Shown here one piece after another: positions 26,480 to 36,624 of a DNA stretch of 40,660 nucleotides (positions within the stretch are counted from its first letter, which is position 1; every line of letters begins with the position of its first letter). Below the pieces are notes generated by a model. The model ran no database searches and was not told where the DNA came from. It was given only the letters and a program-made list of their open reading frames with translations. The position numbers were made by a program, and so were the translations under genes. Source of the stretch: an uncultured Alphaproteobacteria bacterium (GTDB taxonomy: Bacteria > Pseudomonadota > Alphaproteobacteria > Micropepsales > Micropepsaceae); the NCBI GenBank assembly GCA_903857685.1, contig CAIOFO010000095.1, positions 1 through 40,660 of the forward strand, given 5' to 3'.

Positions 26480-27769
26480 ATGGACATGACATTTTTCTAC
26501 GCTCTGGGCGGCATGCTGCTGCTGCTGCTGGCCGGCGCCTTTTTCTCGGGTTCGGAGACCGCGCTGACCGCCGTGTCGCGCGGCCGCATGCACCAGCTTG
26601 AGAAAGACGGTTCCAGCGCCGCCGCCAAGGTCAATCGCCTGGTGGCCAATCGCGAGCGCCTGATCGGGGCGTTGCTGCTGGGCAATACCTTCATCAATAT
26701 CCTGGCGTCTTCGCTGGCGACGTCGCTGCTGGAAACGCATTTCGGTCCGCATGCCGTGGCGATTTCGACGATCATCATGACCATCGTCATCCTGATCTTT
26801 GTCGAGGTGATGCCCAAGACGCTGGCGATCGCCCGCACCGACCGCGTTGCCCTGGCGCTGGCGGCGCCGCTGTTGTGGGTCGTCGCGGTGCTGGCGCCCA
26901 TTGTTGCGGCGGTGCAAGGGCTGGTGTGGGGGGTGCTCTTCCTGTTCGGGGTGCGGGCCCAGGACAATGAACAGGAAAGCACCGAGTCGGCCCGCGAGGA
27001 AATACGCGGCTCGGTGGCGCTGCATCACCAGGAGGGCAGCGTCGAGCGCGAACATCGCGACATGATCGGCGGCGTGCTGGACCTGCGCGAATTGCAGGTG
27101 GCCGATGTCGCCCTGCACCGCACCAACATGATCAGCGTGGACGCCGATCTTTCGCGGCAGGAAATCTTGTCCGCGGTCACCGGCTCGCATCACACAAGGG
27201 TGCCGCTCTGGCGGGGCGAGCCCGAGAATATCATCGGCGTGCTCCACACCAAGGATCTTGCCCAGGCGCTGCTGGAGAACAAGGGCAATATCGAGACCAT
27301 TGATATCCTGGCGCTGGCTTCGCAGCCCTGGTTCGTGCCCGACACCACGACACTGGAAGAGCAGCTGGAAGCCTTCCGGCAGCGGCGCACCCATTTCGCC
27401 CTGGTGGTGGATGAGTATGGCGTGCTGATGGGCCTGGTGACCCTGGAAGACATCTTGTCGGAAATCATCGGCGAACTGCCCGATGAGCATCAGGCGCCGG
27501 CAAGGCCGGATGTGCGCAAGCGGCCGGACGGTTCCTATCTGGTGGACGGCACGGTTCCGGTGCGCGATCTCAACCGCGAACTGGAATGGAACCTGCCGGA
27601 TGACGGCGCCACCACCATTGCAGGATTGGTGATCCAGGAAACCGGCACCATTCCGGAACCCGGCCAGCGCTTCGCCTTTTTCGGCTTCAAGTTCGAAGTT
27701 CTGCGGCGCCAGCGCAACCAGGTGACGGCGCTCAGGATCACACCGCCCGGCAAATCCGGACAGGTTTAG
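26480..27769 (+). CDS. CorC/HlyC-family transporter (CNNM domain plus CBS pair)
   Basis: The 429-residue membrane protein has an N-terminal DUF21/CNNM domain with about four membrane segments (FFYALGGMLLLLLAGAFFSG, SETALTAVSRGRMHQLEKDG, LLLGNTFINILASSLATSLL, IIMTIVILIFVEVMPKTLAI). A CBS pair follows (HHTRVPLWRGEPENIIGVLH, THFALVVDEYGVLMGLVTLE) and a C-terminal CorC/HlyC domain (GSYLVDGTVPVRDLNRELEW). Family members are linked to Mg2+/Co2+ efflux or magnesium resistance; corA lies 4 kb away. I chose the ATG at 26480. It often follows aroKB in alphaproteobacteria. The stop overlaps that of bolA in TTAG. Confidence 0.94.
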   Translation: MDMTFFYALGGMLLLLLAGAFFSGSETALTAVSRGRMHQLEKDGSSAAAKVNRLVANRERLIGALLLGNTFINILASSLATSLLETHFGPHAVAISTIIMTIVILIFVEVMPKTLAIARTDRVALALAAPLLWVVAVLAPIVAAVQGLVWGVLFLFGVRAQDNEQESTESAREEIRGSVALHHQEGSVEREHRDMIGGVLDLRELQVADVALHRTNMISVDADLSRQEILSAVTGSHHTRVPLWRGEPENIIGVLHTKDLAQALLENKGNIETIDILALASQPWFVPDTTTLEEQLEAFRQRRTHFALVVDEYGVLMGLVTLEDILSEIIGELPDEHQAPARPDVRKRPDGSYLVDGTVPVRDLNRELEWNLPDDGATTIAGLVIQETGTIPEPGQRFAFFGFKFEVLRRQRNQVTALRITPPGKSGQV

Positions 27770-28044
27770 CCGCGCCCGGCTTCGGCGGGCGTTTGCGCCT
27801 TCAGCGACAGGGCGTGCAAGCCGCCGCGAAATTCGGCGTCCAGCGCGGCATGGATGCGACGCTGGCGCTCCACCCGTGTCAAGCCTGTGAAAGCGTCCGA
27901 AACGATATGGACGTTGAAATGAGTTTCGCCGCCGGGGCGGTGACCGGCATGGCCTTCATGGTGCGCGCTTTCGTCCGCGACCGCCAGCACCGAGGGTGCG
28001 AAGGCGGCGGTGAGCTTTTGCCGAATGGTATCCGCAACGGCCAT
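27766..28044 (-). CDS. bolA: BolA family protein
   Basis: The 92-residue protein has the BolA pattern: IRQKLTAAFAPSVLAVADES, then a His-rich loop (HHEGHAGH) and THFNVHIVSDAFTGLTRVER followed by RRIHAALDAEF. BolA proteins bind monothiol glutaredoxins and [2Fe-2S] clusters, or act as regulators. It sits divergent from a J-domain gene 84 bp away. The bolA/dnaJ-like/cobS/cobT order is common in Rhizobiales-like genomes. Confidence 0.94.
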   Translation of the reverse strand: MAVADTIRQKLTAAFAPSVLAVADESAHHEGHAGHRPGGETHFNVHIVSDAFTGLTRVERQRRIHAALDAEFRGGLHALSLKAQTPAEAGRG

Positions 28045-28128
28045 AACCGGCGACTTCGCGTGGCCTTGGCGCCAAAGTCAAGCAAATGCTTTGCTTGTTT
28101 TTTACCGGTTCACACCCATAATTCCATC

Positions 28129-28731
28129 ATGCCAACGCCGCCCCGGCCCCGTTTCAAAAGCGATATCCGAATCAAGAAGGATAATGGCCGCAAGGTCGAG
28201 CCGGAAACCGCGCCCTGCGCCGTGGCGGGTTGCATCAAGCCGGGCAATAGCCGCGTTCCAAAATCACGCGAAAATCTCACCGAATATGTCATCGTCTGCG
28301 CCGCCCATGCCCGGGCCTTCAACGAGTCCTGGGATTTCTTCAAGGGCATGGGCGATGGCGATGTCCAGAAGTTCCGCGAAGAGGCCCTGTTCGGCCACCG
28401 CCCCACCTGGCCGATGGGCAAGCGGGCCGCCCGCGCCCGCACCGGCCAGGGACCGATGCATTTTCATGACGGCCATGCGGTTTTCGACGAGGATGGCGAA
28501 CCCAGCCAGGTCCGCCGTCCGGAACGGCAATTGACGCGGCTGCAAGCCATTGCCATGGACACGCTGCAATTGGCCCACAACGCCACTTTGCTCGAGATCA
28601 AGGCCCGATATAAAGAGCTGGTGAAACGCTTCCATCCAGACGCCAATGGCGGCGACCGGACCGCCGAAGAGCGCCTGAAACAGGTGATCAAGGCCTATGG
28701 CGTGTTGCGCGCCTCGGGCCTCCTGAGCTAA
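28129..28731 (+). CDS. J-domain (DnaJ-like) protein with N-terminal Cys/His segment
   Basis: The 200-residue protein ends in a J-domain (about 145-200: DTLQLAHNATLLEIKARYKE, then KRFHPDANGG) with the HPD motif that stimulates DnaK ATPase. The first 130 residues are not DnaJ-like. They contain CAVAGC near residue 25 and CAAH near 55, a possible zinc site, plus FNESWDFFKGMGDGDVQKF and FGHRPTWPMGKR. It is not the general DnaJ, which has the J-domain first. It lies directly before cobS, so it may help assemble the cobaltochelatase, which is inference. Confidence 0.92.
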   Translation: MPTPPRPRFKSDIRIKKDNGRKVEPETAPCAVAGCIKPGNSRVPKSRENLTEYVIVCAAHARAFNESWDFFKGMGDGDVQKFREEALFGHRPTWPMGKRAARARTGQGPMHFHDGHAVFDEDGEPSQVRRPERQLTRLQAIAMDTLQLAHNATLLEIKARYKELVKRFHPDANGGDRTAEERLKQVIKAYGVLRASGLLS

Positions 28732-28801
28732 ACCGGGCCACGGCGCCCCTGCAACAACCACCCCCTCGACGCGGCGGAGTTAACGCCGGATGTGAGAATG
28801 C

Positions 28802-29794
28802 ATGACCATGACTGAGGAAACCCTGAACCCGGAATCGCTGCCCGACAGCACCGTGGACGCGGCCGCCCTGTTCGGCATCCAGACCAAGATGAAGGTGCCT
28901 GCCTTCAAGCAGACTAGCGAGCATGTTCCCGACCGCGACGATGCCTACCGTTTCGACCGCGACACCACGCTGGCGATTCTGGCGGGCTTCGCCTTCAACC
29001 GGCGCGTGATGATCCAGGGCTATCACGGCACCGGCAAGTCCACCCATATCGAGCAGGTGGCGAGCCGCCTCAACTGGCCCTGTATCCGCATCAATCTCGA
29101 CAGCCATATCAGCCGCATCGACCTGATCGGCAAGGATGCGATTGTGCTGAAGGACGGCCAGCAGGTCACCGAATTCCGCGAAGGCCTGCTGCCCTGGGCG
29201 CTGCAGCGTCCGGTGGCGCTGGTGTTCGACGAATATGACGCCGGCCGTCCCGATGTGATGTTCGTGATCCAGCGCGTGCTGGAAGCGCAGGGCAAGCTCA
29301 CCCTGCTGGACCAGAACAGGGTGATCCGGGCGCATCCCGCTTTCCGCCTTTTCTCCACCACCAACACGATCGGACTTGGCGACACTTCGGGCCTCTATCA
29401 CGGCACTCAGCAGATCAACCAGGGCCAGCTCGACCGCTGGAACATCGTCACCACGCTCAACTATCTCAGCCATGACGCCGAGGCGGAAATCGTCCTGGCC
29501 AAGGTGCCGTCTTATGGCACCGCCGAGGGCAAGAAGAAGATCGCCGCCATGGTGCGGGTCGCCGACATGACCCGCAATGCCTTCATCAATGGCGACCTCT
29601 CCACGGTGATGAGCCCGCGCACCGTGATGACCTGGGCGCAGAATGCCGAAATCTTCGGCGATATCGGCTTCGCCTTCCGCGTCACCTTCCTCAACAAGTG
29701 CGACGAACTGGAACGCGCCAGCGTCGCCGAATTCTACCAGCGCGCCTTTGGCGAGGAATTGCCCGAGAGCGCCGCCAAAGTGTTGGTGGCGTGA
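28802..29794 (+). CDS. cobS: cobaltochelatase ATPase subunit CobS
   Basis: CobS is the AAA+ subunit of the aerobic CobNST cobaltochelatase, which puts cobalt into hydrogenobyrinic acid a,c-diamide. The 330-residue protein has Walker [21 protein letters not shown], Walker [21 protein letters not shown] and sensor region [20 protein letters not shown]. The family N-terminus [20 protein letters not shown] is present. Its stop overlaps the cobT start as GTGA. cobN is not in the window. Confidence 0.97.
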   Translation: MTMTEETLNPESLPDSTVDAAALFGIQTKMKVPAFKQTSEHVPDRDDAYRFDRDTTLAILAGFAFNRRVMIQGYHGTGKSTHIEQVASRLNWPCIRINLDSHISRIDLIGKDAIVLKDGQQVTEFREGLLPWALQRPVALVFDEYDAGRPDVMFVIQRVLEAQGKLTLLDQNRVIRAHPAFRLFSTTNTIGLGDTSGLYHGTQQINQGQLDRWNIVTTLNYLSHDAEAEIVLAKVPSYGTAEGKKKIAAMVRVADMTRNAFINGDLSTVMSPRTVMTWAQNAEIFGDIGFAFRVTFLNKCDELERASVAEFYQRAFGEELPESAAKVLVA

Positions 29795-31623
29795 AGCCGG
29801 AAAGCCCTTCCGAGCCCTTCAAACGCGCCGTCGCCGTTGCGGTGCGCTCGCTGGCGGGCGAACCGGAGCTGGAAGTCAATTTTTCCAGCGAGCCGCCCGC
29901 CCTCAAGGGCCTGAAGGCCCGCCTGCCCAGCCCGGCCCGCAATCTCAAGGCCTCCGACATCGCGCTGGTGCGCGGCGTGGGCGATGCCTATGCCCTGCGC
30001 AAGGCCTATCACGATGAAAAACTGAACCGGCAGCTGCGGCCCGTCTCCGCCGAGGCCAACGCGGTTTTCGACGCTGCGGAAAATGCGCGGGTCGAAGCCA
30101 TCGGCGCGCTGGCGATGTCCGGCGTCAAGCAGAATCTCGCCGCCCAGCTGGAACAGAAGCTGACGGCGCGCGGCCTTGGCCGGGCCCACACGCGCGACGA
30201 AGCCGCGCTGGCCGATGTCATGGAATTGATGGTGCGCGAAGCCCTGACCGGCGAGGCGCCGCCCGCGCCGCTGGCCGCGGCGGTGGATTTGTGGCGTCCC
30301 TTCATCCAGGAACGCGCCGGCGACGATCTCAAGAAGCTCGAAGGTGCGCTGCGCGACCAGAAAGCCTTTGCCCGCCTCACCCGCACCCTGCTCAATCACC
30401 TGGCGCTGGGCGAGGAAAACGATTCCGCCTCGGACAGCGACGACGACGGCCAGGATTCCGATAACGAGAATGAAGGCACGGATGAGGAAACCCAGGAGCA
30501 GGGTGAAAAGGGCGAAACCGAGGAATCCGACAAACGCGAAGATGGCGACGATGCCGATGTCGAATCCGCGCCGGAACAGTCCGAAGACCTGTCCGATGCA
30601 CTGGAGCCCGATGACGGCCTGACGCCCAATCGGCAGGAACAGCCCTTCGCCCATCAGGAAAACTGGGGCTACAAGGTCTATACCGCCCAGTTCGACGAAG
30701 AGATTTCCGCGCCCGATTTGTGCGATACCGAGGAACTGGTGCGCTTGCGCACCTTTCTCGACCAGCAGCTGGCGCCGATGTCCTCGGTGGTGTCGCGCCT
30801 GGCCAACAAGCTGCAGCGGCTCCTGCTGGCGCAGCAGAACCGGCATTGGGAATTCGACCTGGAGGAAGGCGTGCTCGACACCTCGCGCCTCACCCGCATC
30901 ATCATCGATCCGATGTATCCGCTTTCCTTCAAGCGCGAAAAGGACACCGATTTCCGCGACACGGTGGTGACGCTGCTGCTGGACAATTCCGGCTCCATGC
31001 GCGGCCGCCCCATCATGGTGGCCGCCATGTGCGCCGACATTCTGGGCCGCACCCTGGAACGCTGCGCCGTCAAGACCGAAATACTCGGCTTCACCACCCG
31101 GGCCTGGAAGGGCGGCCAGGCGCGCGAGAAATGGATCGGCGACGGCAAGCCCGCCAATCCCGGCCGCCTCAACGACCTGCGCCATATCGTTTACAAGGCG
31201 GCGGACGAGCCCTGGCGCCGCGCCAAGAAAAATCTCGGCCTGATGATGCGCGAAGGCCTGCTGAAGGAAAATATCGACGGCGAAGCCCTGATGTGGGCGC
31301 ACAACCGGCTGATGGCGCGGCCGGAGCAGCGCAAGATCCTGATGGTGATTTCGGACGGGGCGCCGGTGGACGATTCCACCCTGTCGGTCAATTCCGGCAA
31401 TTACCTGGAACGCCATCTGCGCCGGGTGATAGACGATATCGAGACCAAATCATCCATCGAACTGACGGCCATCGGCATCGGCCATGACGTGACGCGCTAT
31501 TACAAGCGCGCCGTCACCATCGTCGATGCCGAGCAGCTGGGTGGGGCGATGACGACGCAGCTGATATCGCTGTTTGAAGAGGATCAGGTGCGGGACACGC
31601 ATGCCAGGAAAAGACGCGCTTAG
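29791..31623 (+). CDS. cobT: cobaltochelatase subunit CobT
   Basis: CobT forms the ring complex with CobS that powers cobalt insertion by CobN. The 610-residue protein has an N-terminal helical region, a very acidic linker around residues 210-280 ([19 protein letters not shown]), and a C-terminal von Willebrand A domain with the MIDAS motif [19 protein letters not shown] and [20 protein letters not shown]. The GTG at 29791 overlaps the cobS stop; a longer frame from 29698 only overlaps cobS. Confidence 0.97.
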   Translation: MKPESPSEPFKRAVAVAVRSLAGEPELEVNFSSEPPALKGLKARLPSPARNLKASDIALVRGVGDAYALRKAYHDEKLNRQLRPVSAEANAVFDAAENARVEAIGALAMSGVKQNLAAQLEQKLTARGLGRAHTRDEAALADVMELMVREALTGEAPPAPLAAAVDLWRPFIQERAGDDLKKLEGALRDQKAFARLTRTLLNHLALGEENDSASDSDDDGQDSDNENEGTDEETQEQGEKGETEESDKREDGDDADVESAPEQSEDLSDALEPDDGLTPNRQEQPFAHQENWGYKVYTAQFDEEISAPDLCDTEELVRLRTFLDQQLAPMSSVVSRLANKLQRLLLAQQNRHWEFDLEEGVLDTSRLTRIIIDPMYPLSFKREKDTDFRDTVVTLLLDNSGSMRGRPIMVAAMCADILGRTLERCAVKTEILGFTTRAWKGGQAREKWIGDGKPANPGRLNDLRHIVYKAADEPWRRAKKNLGLMMREGLLKENIDGEALMWAHNRLMARPEQRKILMVISDGAPVDDSTLSVNSGNYLERHLRRVIDDIETKSSIELTAIGIGHDVTRYYKRAVTIVDAEQLGGAMTTQLISLFEEDQVRDTHARKRRA

Positions 31624-31634
31624 GTTGACGCCAC

Positions 31635-31901
31635 ATGTCAAAGCGTATCGATAAGTCATGGGTGGTTTTCGACAGCATCGAGAATTTGGAAGCAAATCGA
31701 TGTGTTGATCTGTTTCTTCGCCCCGACGGCACATATGGCTTCGAGGAATTTCGCCGGGACCCGGAGGATGCGGGAGAGTGGACGCCGATGCAGTATTATT
31801 CCGGCAAGGCGTTTGGGTCGAAGGAAGAAGCGCTGGCGGAGGCCATTTCCGCAGTGGTCTGGCTCGGGCAAGCGCTTCAAGGTCGCTCAACCAAGAAATA
31901 A
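31635..31901 (+). CDS. conserved small protein of unknown function
   Basis: The 88-residue protein is soluble and rich in aromatic and acidic residues (SWVVFDSIENLEANRCVDLF, GTYGFEEFRRDPEDAGEW, YYSGKAFGSKEEALAEAISA). I do not recognise a named domain. It starts 11 bp after cobT and has ordinary codon use for the region, so it is probably real and co-transcribed. No clear ribosome-binding site is seen. Confidence 0.72.
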   Translation: MSKRIDKSWVVFDSIENLEANRCVDLFLRPDGTYGFEEFRRDPEDAGEWTPMQYYSGKAFGSKEEALAEAISAVVWLGQALQGRSTKK

Positions 31902-31950
31902 TATGAGTCTGTGCTTGTGGCATTCCGGCCGCTCGCCTGCGGCTCGCGGC

Positions 31951-31997
31951 GTTCTGAGCATTTCCAAGGTCCACTGGACCTTGGAAATGCTCAGAAC
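31951..31997. repeat. perfect 23-bp-arm palindrome
   Basis: The left arm (31951-31973, starting GTTCTGAGCATTTCC) and right arm (31975-31997) are exact reverse complements with a single C between them. The right arm covers the last two codons and stop of the leftward membrane-protein gene. A GC-rich imperfect hairpin (about 31926-31950) sits just before. It lies at a convergent gene junction, so a bidirectional terminator is possible, although neither side has a T-run. A mobile palindromic repeat is the other option. Confidence 0.85.
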
Positions 31998-32758
31998 CCA
32001 TTCATCCCGTTGATCGGCCGCATGGCGGGGCGCAGCAGCCAGTAGGGAATGAGCAGCAGCACCGACATGCCGAAGAACACCACAAAATGGACCACCGCAG
32101 AATCGGTCCAGCGTTCGTCCACCCCGGCAAAGGCGGCAGGGTAATAGATCGCGCTGAATACCAGCGAGGCGGTGAAGGACGCCGCCAGCGGCGCCGTCCA
32201 CCAGCGTGGGCCGCGCGCCGCATCGAAAAATGTGATGCCGACGAAATTGGCGGCCAGCAGGGCGGCGCCGAAAGACAGGACCGTGCGGCCGGTGATGGCC
32301 GGCATGGTGATCACCCATTGGTCAATACTGGCGGGATTGACCAGGATCACCGCCAGGCTGATGACCATCGCCGCCAGGAGCTGGGCAAAGGAATAGCCGG
32401 GGCCGTAACGCCGGTTGGTGAGATGAATGCAATACCAGGCGCCCGGCAGGACCAGGTCGCTGAGGGCCAGGCCGGCGTTCCGAATCGGCACAGGCCAGCC
32501 GTTCAGCGGCAGCAAGGCGTCGGCATAAAGATAGGCTGCCCACAGCAGCACCAGCAGCAGCGCCACCGGCACGATCAGACGCGCCACCGCCAGTCCCAAG
32601 GCCGCTGCCCGGCGCCGTTTTTCGTCTGCCTCCGAAGCTCCGCCATAAGCGCGCTCCGCAGGCGGCCATACGGCATCCTCGCCGCGATGCGCCCGGTAGG
32701 CCTCGGCTTCGAACGCCGTCGATGAAATTCTGTATTCGGTGGCCCGCACAATACCCAA
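31991..32758 (-). CDS. multi-pass membrane protein, possibly VUT/YhhQ-like
   Basis: The 255-residue protein has a charged cytoplasmic start of about 60 residues and then about six membrane segments (RLIVPVALLLVLLWAAYLYA, FAQLLAAMVISLAVILV, LSFGAALLAANFVGITFFDA, VVHFVVFFGMSVLLLIPYWL). The loops HLTNRRYGPGYS and RGPRWWTAPLAASFTASL recall the VUT family of queuosine-precursor transporters, but the match is distant. The start is uncertain: TTG at 32758 or GTG at 32749, neither with a strong ribosome-binding site. The last codons lie inside a 47-bp palindrome. Confidence 0.75.
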   Translation of the reverse strand: MGIVRATEYRISSTAFEAEAYRAHRGEDAVWPPAERAYGGASEADEKRRRAAALGLAVARLIVPVALLLVLLWAAYLYADALLPLNGWPVPIRNAGLALSDLVLPGAWYCIHLTNRRYGPGYSFAQLLAAMVISLAVILVNPASIDQWVITMPAITGRTVLSFGAALLAANFVGITFFDAARGPRWWTAPLAASFTASLVFSAIYYPAAFAGVDERWTDSAVVHFVVFFGMSVLLLIPYWLLRPAMRPINGMNGF

Positions 32759-32889
32759 CCCCGGCCAATGCCCGGATTCCAGCGCCAGCGCGGGAACGGG
32801 CTTGGCTCAATTTGAGACAATATGCGAATCACCTCGCAAGCGCCATGCCGCGCGAAGTTGGGTAAAAATCAAACACTTGAGAAGGGAAC

Positions 32890-33183
32890 TTAAGCTGCCT
32901 TGGCAGCGGTCTTCTTGGCGATGGCGCGCTTGAGGCGCAGCGCCTTGGGCGACAGCACCGCATCCTTGGCCTTGAGCAGGAAGGGATCCAGGCCGCCCAC
33001 CTTGTCCACGGTGCGCAGGGTGTTCATGGCGATTTTCAGCTTGTAGCTGTTGCCCAGCGCCTCGCTGACCAGGTCAATGGTCTGCAGGTTGGGGCGGTAG
33101 ATCCGCTTGGTCTTGTTGTTGGCGTGGCTGACATTGTTGCCAACCAGGGTGCCTTTACCGGTCAATTCGCAGCGCCGTGCCAT
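32890..33183 (-). CDS. rpmB: 50S ribosomal protein L28
   Basis: The 97-residue protein starts MARRCELTGKGTLVGNNVSH and has ANNKTKRIYRPNLQ, both typical of L28, which sits in the large ribosomal subunit. A GGAG precedes the ATG at 33183; an open frame four codons longer is not family-like. It ends in a lysine/alanine tail (AIAKKTAAKAA). In many alphaproteobacteria rpmB is near cobT, as here. Confidence 0.97.
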   Translation of the reverse strand: MARRCELTGKGTLVGNNVSHANNKTKRIYRPNLQTIDLVSEALGNSYKLKIAMNTLRTVDKVGGLDPFLLKAKDAVLSPKALRLKRAIAKKTAAKAA

Positions 33184-33323
33184 GATATTCTCCAAGTTTC
33201 CGGAAGGCCGGAAAGGCCGGGTTCATACGGGAGGCAACCCTTTCGGTCAAGCAATTTGCCCCCGGCCGGCGGGAAACCCTATAACGGTCATCCGCTTATG
33301 GCTGGGGCCTGAACGGAGAGACC

Positions 33324-34178
33324 ATGAAATACCGCTGTTTTTTGCCGCTTGCCCTGTTTTCCGCCCTGATGGCCGCCAGTTGCCCGGCCTGGGCCGCCGG
33401 CGGCGCCGCCGAGGACCAGCCCGCCCAGCCGGGGGCCCAGCTCCAGGTCGCCCTGACCCTCTATGCCGGGGGCATCAGCTTCGGGAAAATGGACATGGAC
33501 GCCACCCTCAGGGGCTCGGAGTACCGCACCGTTTCCAATTTCCAGACCTCCGGAGCGGTCAGCGCCTTCTGGCAGTCGGAGATCCAGGCGACCTCCTCGG
33601 GCAGGATCGGCGCCAAATCCCTTCAGCCCGGCCTTTATGATTCCTTCGACATCAACCGCACCGGCAAAAAGCAGGAAGTCTCGCTCACCTATGAGAACGG
33701 CGCTCCGCGCCTCTATGCCGATCCGGTCTACAGCACCACCGGCTATGAGGTGAAGCCGGATGAGCAGAAGAACACCATGGACCCGCTCAGCGCCCTCACC
33801 TTCATCGTCAGCGGCGTCGCCGCCGATGCCGGCAATCCCTGCGCCCTCACCGCGCCGGTGTTTGACGGCCGCCGCCTCTACAATATCGAGATGACCAAGG
33901 TGAAGGACACCGACATCAAGATGGACAACGGCCTTTATGCCGGCAAGGCCACCCAGTGCCAGATCAAGTACCGTCCCGTGGCGGGCATGAAGCCGCGCGT
34001 GCTCAAGGCCGGCGAGGACTTTCCGGTGATCAATGCCTGGGTGGTGAGCTACCCCAGCGGGGTCGCCGGCCGCAGCTTTGCCGTGCCGGTGCGGGTGTGG
34101 GCCGACACGAAATTTGGGCAGCTCTCGGTGGTAGCCAACTCGGTGAAGATAGACGGCCAGACGCCCAAGGGCGGTTAG
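33324..34178 (+). CDS. DUF3108 domain exported protein
   Basis: The 284-residue protein has a signal peptide ([20 protein letters not shown], likely cleavage after AWA) and a DUF3108 domain ([68 protein letters not shown]). DUF3108 proteins are periplasmic or outer-membrane-associated beta-rich proteins of unknown role. GGAGAG precedes the ATG. It diverges from rpmB, a usual neighbour, and its stop overlaps that of the mutase in TTAG. Confidence 0.92.
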   Translation: MKYRCFLPLALFSALMAASCPAWAAGGAAEDQPAQPGAQLQVALTLYAGGISFGKMDMDATLRGSEYRTVSNFQTSGAVSAFWQSEIQATSSGRIGAKSLQPGLYDSFDINRTGKKQEVSLTYENGAPRLYADPVYSTTGYEVKPDEQKNTMDPLSALTFIVSGVAADAGNPCALTAPVFDGRRLYNIEMTKVKDTDIKMDNGLYAGKATQCQIKYRPVAGMKPRVLKAGEDFPVINAWVVSYPSGVAGRSFAVPVRVWADTKFGQLSVVANSVKIDGQTPKGG

Positions 34179-36304
34179 GGCGTGTTTTTCCGCAGCCGCG
34201 CCCGGATCAATCCCAGCACCGACCGCGCCGCGTCGGGGATATTGGTGCCGGGGCCGAAGATCGCCGCCACGCCCGCCGCCCGCAACGCGTCGTAATCCTG
34301 TTGCGGGATGACGCCGCCGACCAGCACCAGCATGTCGCCGCGGCCGTGTTGCTTCAGAGCCGCGATCAGTTGCGGCACCAGCGTCAGATGTCCGCCCGCC
34401 AGGCTCGACAGGCCCACGGCATCCACCTTGGCCTTCACCGCGTCTTCCGCCACTTCGTCGGGGGTCTGGAACAGCGCCCCGATCTCGACTTCGAAGCCCA
34501 GGTCGCCGAAGGCCGACGCAATCACCTGGGCGCCGCGGTCATGGCCGTCCTGCCCGATCTTGGCCACCAGAATCCGCGGACGATGGCCGATCTCTGTTCC
34601 CAGATTGCCGACATCGCGGACGATGTCCTTGAGATCGCCATGCGCCTCGCCGTAAACCCCGCTGATGGTCCGGGTCTGCGCCTTGTGGCGGCCGAAAACC
34701 TCTTCCAGCGCGGCGGAAACTTCGCCCAGGGTGGCGCGGGCCCGCATGGCGTCAACCGATAGCGCCAGCAGATTGGCATCCGCCCCGGCCCCTTTTTTCA
34801 ACGCTTCCAGCGCCGCCGCGACTTTTGCGGAATCTCGCGCCGCCTTGAGCTTTTTCAACTTTGCGATCTGCGCCGCGCGCACCTGGGCATTGTCGATCGC
34901 CCGCGCCGGTGTCTTCGGTTCATTCTCCAACGCGAATTTGTTGACGCCGATGACGACATCCTCGCCCCGGTCCATGTGGGCCTGGCGCCGCGCCGCCGCC
35001 GCCTCGATCTCCAGCTTGGGCAGCCCGGCTTCCACCGCCTTGGCCATGCCGCCCATGCCTTCGATCCGCGCGATCAATGTGCGGGCGACGGCGCCGAGGC
35101 TGTGGGTCAGGGCCTCGACATAATAGGAACCGCCAAGGGGATCGGCGACGCGGGCAATCTGGCTCTCATGTTGCAGGATCAGCTGGGTGTTGCGCGCCAC
35201 CCGCGCCGAGTCTTCCGTCGGCAGCGCCATCGCCTCGTCAAAGGCATTGGTGTGCAACGACTGGGTGCCGCCCAGCACCGCCGCCAGCGCTTCCAGCGTG
35301 GTGCGCACGATATTGTTGGCGGGGTCCTGCTGCGTCAGCGACACGCCGGAAGTCTGGCAATGGGTGCGCAGCATGAGGCTTTGGGGATTCTTCGCCCCGA
35401 ACTGCGCCATGATGCCCGCCCACAACGCGCGTGCGGCGCGCAGCTTGGCGATCTCCATGAAGAAATTCATGCCGATGCCGAAAAAGAAACTCAGGCGCGG
35501 GGCAAAATCATCCACCTCCAGCCCGCGCGCCTGCGCGGCGCGGACATAGGCCATGCCGTCGGCCAGGGCGAAAGCCAGTTCCTGCACCGCCGTCGCGCCG
35601 GCTTCGTGCATGTGATAGCCGCTGATGGAAACCGAATTGAATTTCGGCATGTTGACTGCGGTATAGGCGATAATGTCGGCGACAATGCGCATGGAAGGCG
35701 CCGGCGGATAGACATAGGTGTTGCGCACCATGAATTCCTTGAGGATGTCGTTCTGGATGGTGCCCGACAGCCTGTCCATGCTGACGCCCTGCTCTTCTCC
35801 CGCCACGATGAACGCCGCCAGCACCGGCAGCACCGCGCCGTTCATCGTCATGGAGACGCTCATGCGGTCCAGCGGAATGCCGTCAAACAGGATTTTCATG
35901 TCCTCGACGGAATCGATCGCCACGCCGGCCATGCCGACATCGCCTTCCACGCGCGGATGATCGCTGTCGTAACCGCGATGGGTGGCCAGGTCGAACGCCA
36001 CCGACAGGCCCATCTGCCCGGCCTTCAAATTCTGGCGAAAAAAGAGATTGGAATCCTCGGCGGTGGAAAATCCGGAATATTGCCGGATCGTCCAGGGCCG
36101 CCCCGCATACATTGTGGCGCGCACGCCGCGGCTGAAGGGCGGCAGGCCCGGCACCTGGTCCAGCGCCAGCCCTTCCAGGTCGGCCTCGGTATAGAGGGGC
36201 TTGACCGCGATGCCCTCGGGCGTCGCCCAGGTCAGGCTTTCCAGAGAGCGGGACTTCAATTCCCGCGCCGCCGCCTCGGCCCACTCTTTCAGGGGATCGC
36301 TCAT
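34175..36304 (-). CDS. scpA: methylmalonyl-CoA mutase, catalytic subunit
   Basis: This adenosylcobalamin enzyme interconverts methylmalonyl-CoA and succinyl-CoA, in propionate breakdown or its reverse. The 709-residue protein has the TIM-barrel substrate domain ([60 protein letters not shown]) and a C-terminal B12 domain with [20 protein letters not shown] (DxHxxG) and [20 protein letters not shown]. The length fits the large catalytic subunit, which can work as a homodimer. No small subunit or MeaB chaperone is in the window. Its cofactor need fits the nearby cobS/cobT. Confidence 0.96.
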   Translation of the reverse strand: MSDPLKEWAEAAARELKSRSLESLTWATPEGIAVKPLYTEADLEGLALDQVPGLPPFSRGVRATMYAGRPWTIRQYSGFSTAEDSNLFFRQNLKAGQMGLSVAFDLATHRGYDSDHPRVEGDVGMAGVAIDSVEDMKILFDGIPLDRMSVSMTMNGAVLPVLAAFIVAGEEQGVSMDRLSGTIQNDILKEFMVRNTYVYPPAPSMRIVADIIAYTAVNMPKFNSVSISGYHMHEAGATAVQELAFALADGMAYVRAAQARGLEVDDFAPRLSFFFGIGMNFFMEIAKLRAARALWAGIMAQFGAKNPQSLMLRTHCQTSGVSLTQQDPANNIVRTTLEALAAVLGGTQSLHTNAFDEAMALPTEDSARVARNTQLILQHESQIARVADPLGGSYYVEALTHSLGAVARTLIARIEGMGGMAKAVEAGLPKLEIEAAAARRQAHMDRGEDVVIGVNKFALENEPKTPARAIDNAQVRAAQIAKLKKLKAARDSAKVAAALEALKKGAGADANLLALSVDAMRARATLGEVSAALEEVFGRHKAQTRTISGVYGEAHGDLKDIVRDVGNLGTEIGHRPRILVAKIGQDGHDRGAQVIASAFGDLGFEVEIGALFQTPDEVAEDAVKAKVDAVGLSSLAGGHLTLVPQLIAALKQHGRGDMLVLVGGVIPQQDYDALRAAGVAAIFGPGTNIPDAARSVLGLIRARLRKNTP

Positions 36305-36624
36305 GTCCCGTCATAGCGCCGAACCGGGGGCCGGGGTCAAATCACCGTCCAAACCCGGCCGTTAACATCCGGGTACGGAATATCGAGTCCCCGCCGGCCT
36401 TCTGGACTCCACGCTTGGTCCTATCCACAACATGTGGTGGTTAACGCACCTTGACAGGCAGCTAAATGTATGAGAACAAAGGCAGATATCAATGCTGTTG
36501 GTGATTCGGGCACCATTTGTTCGCATAATGTTCTGTTTCTTTACCGGGCATCCACAGAAGCCATGGACAAGCCTTTGGACGCGAAGGCTTTATTGCTGGG
36601 GGCGCCCTCTCCTATCCTGACGCC
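36305..36624. other. divergent intergenic region between scpA and the helicase gene
   Basis: This 320-bp gap holds the promoters for both genes. Visible items are an inverted pair CCACA-ACA-TGTGG (about 36425-36437) with a DnaA-box-like CTATCCACA, a TTGACA at 36451-36456 without a good -10 partner, a LexA-type box (36519-36533) and a 21-codon leader ORF (36563-36628). No RNA gene is evident. Confidence 0.55.
36519..36533 (+). promoter_or_regulatory. LexA (SOS) box candidate, GTTC-N7-GTTC
   Basis: GTTC GCATAAT GTTC is an exact match to the alphaproteobacterial LexA operator. A -10-like CATAAT lies inside it, as expected if LexA blocks polymerase. It is 92 bp upstream of the helicase ATG. Confidence 0.5.

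Noticed and set aside
28045-28128. Cobalamin riboswitch near the cob genes
   Set aside because: The gaps before the J-domain gene and cobS are too short (84 and 70 bp), and no B12-box-like motif was seen.
29734-31416. 560-residue open frame opposite cobT
   Set aside because: It is a shadow of cobT with no domain pattern; CobT has its MIDAS motif and acidic linker on the plus strand.
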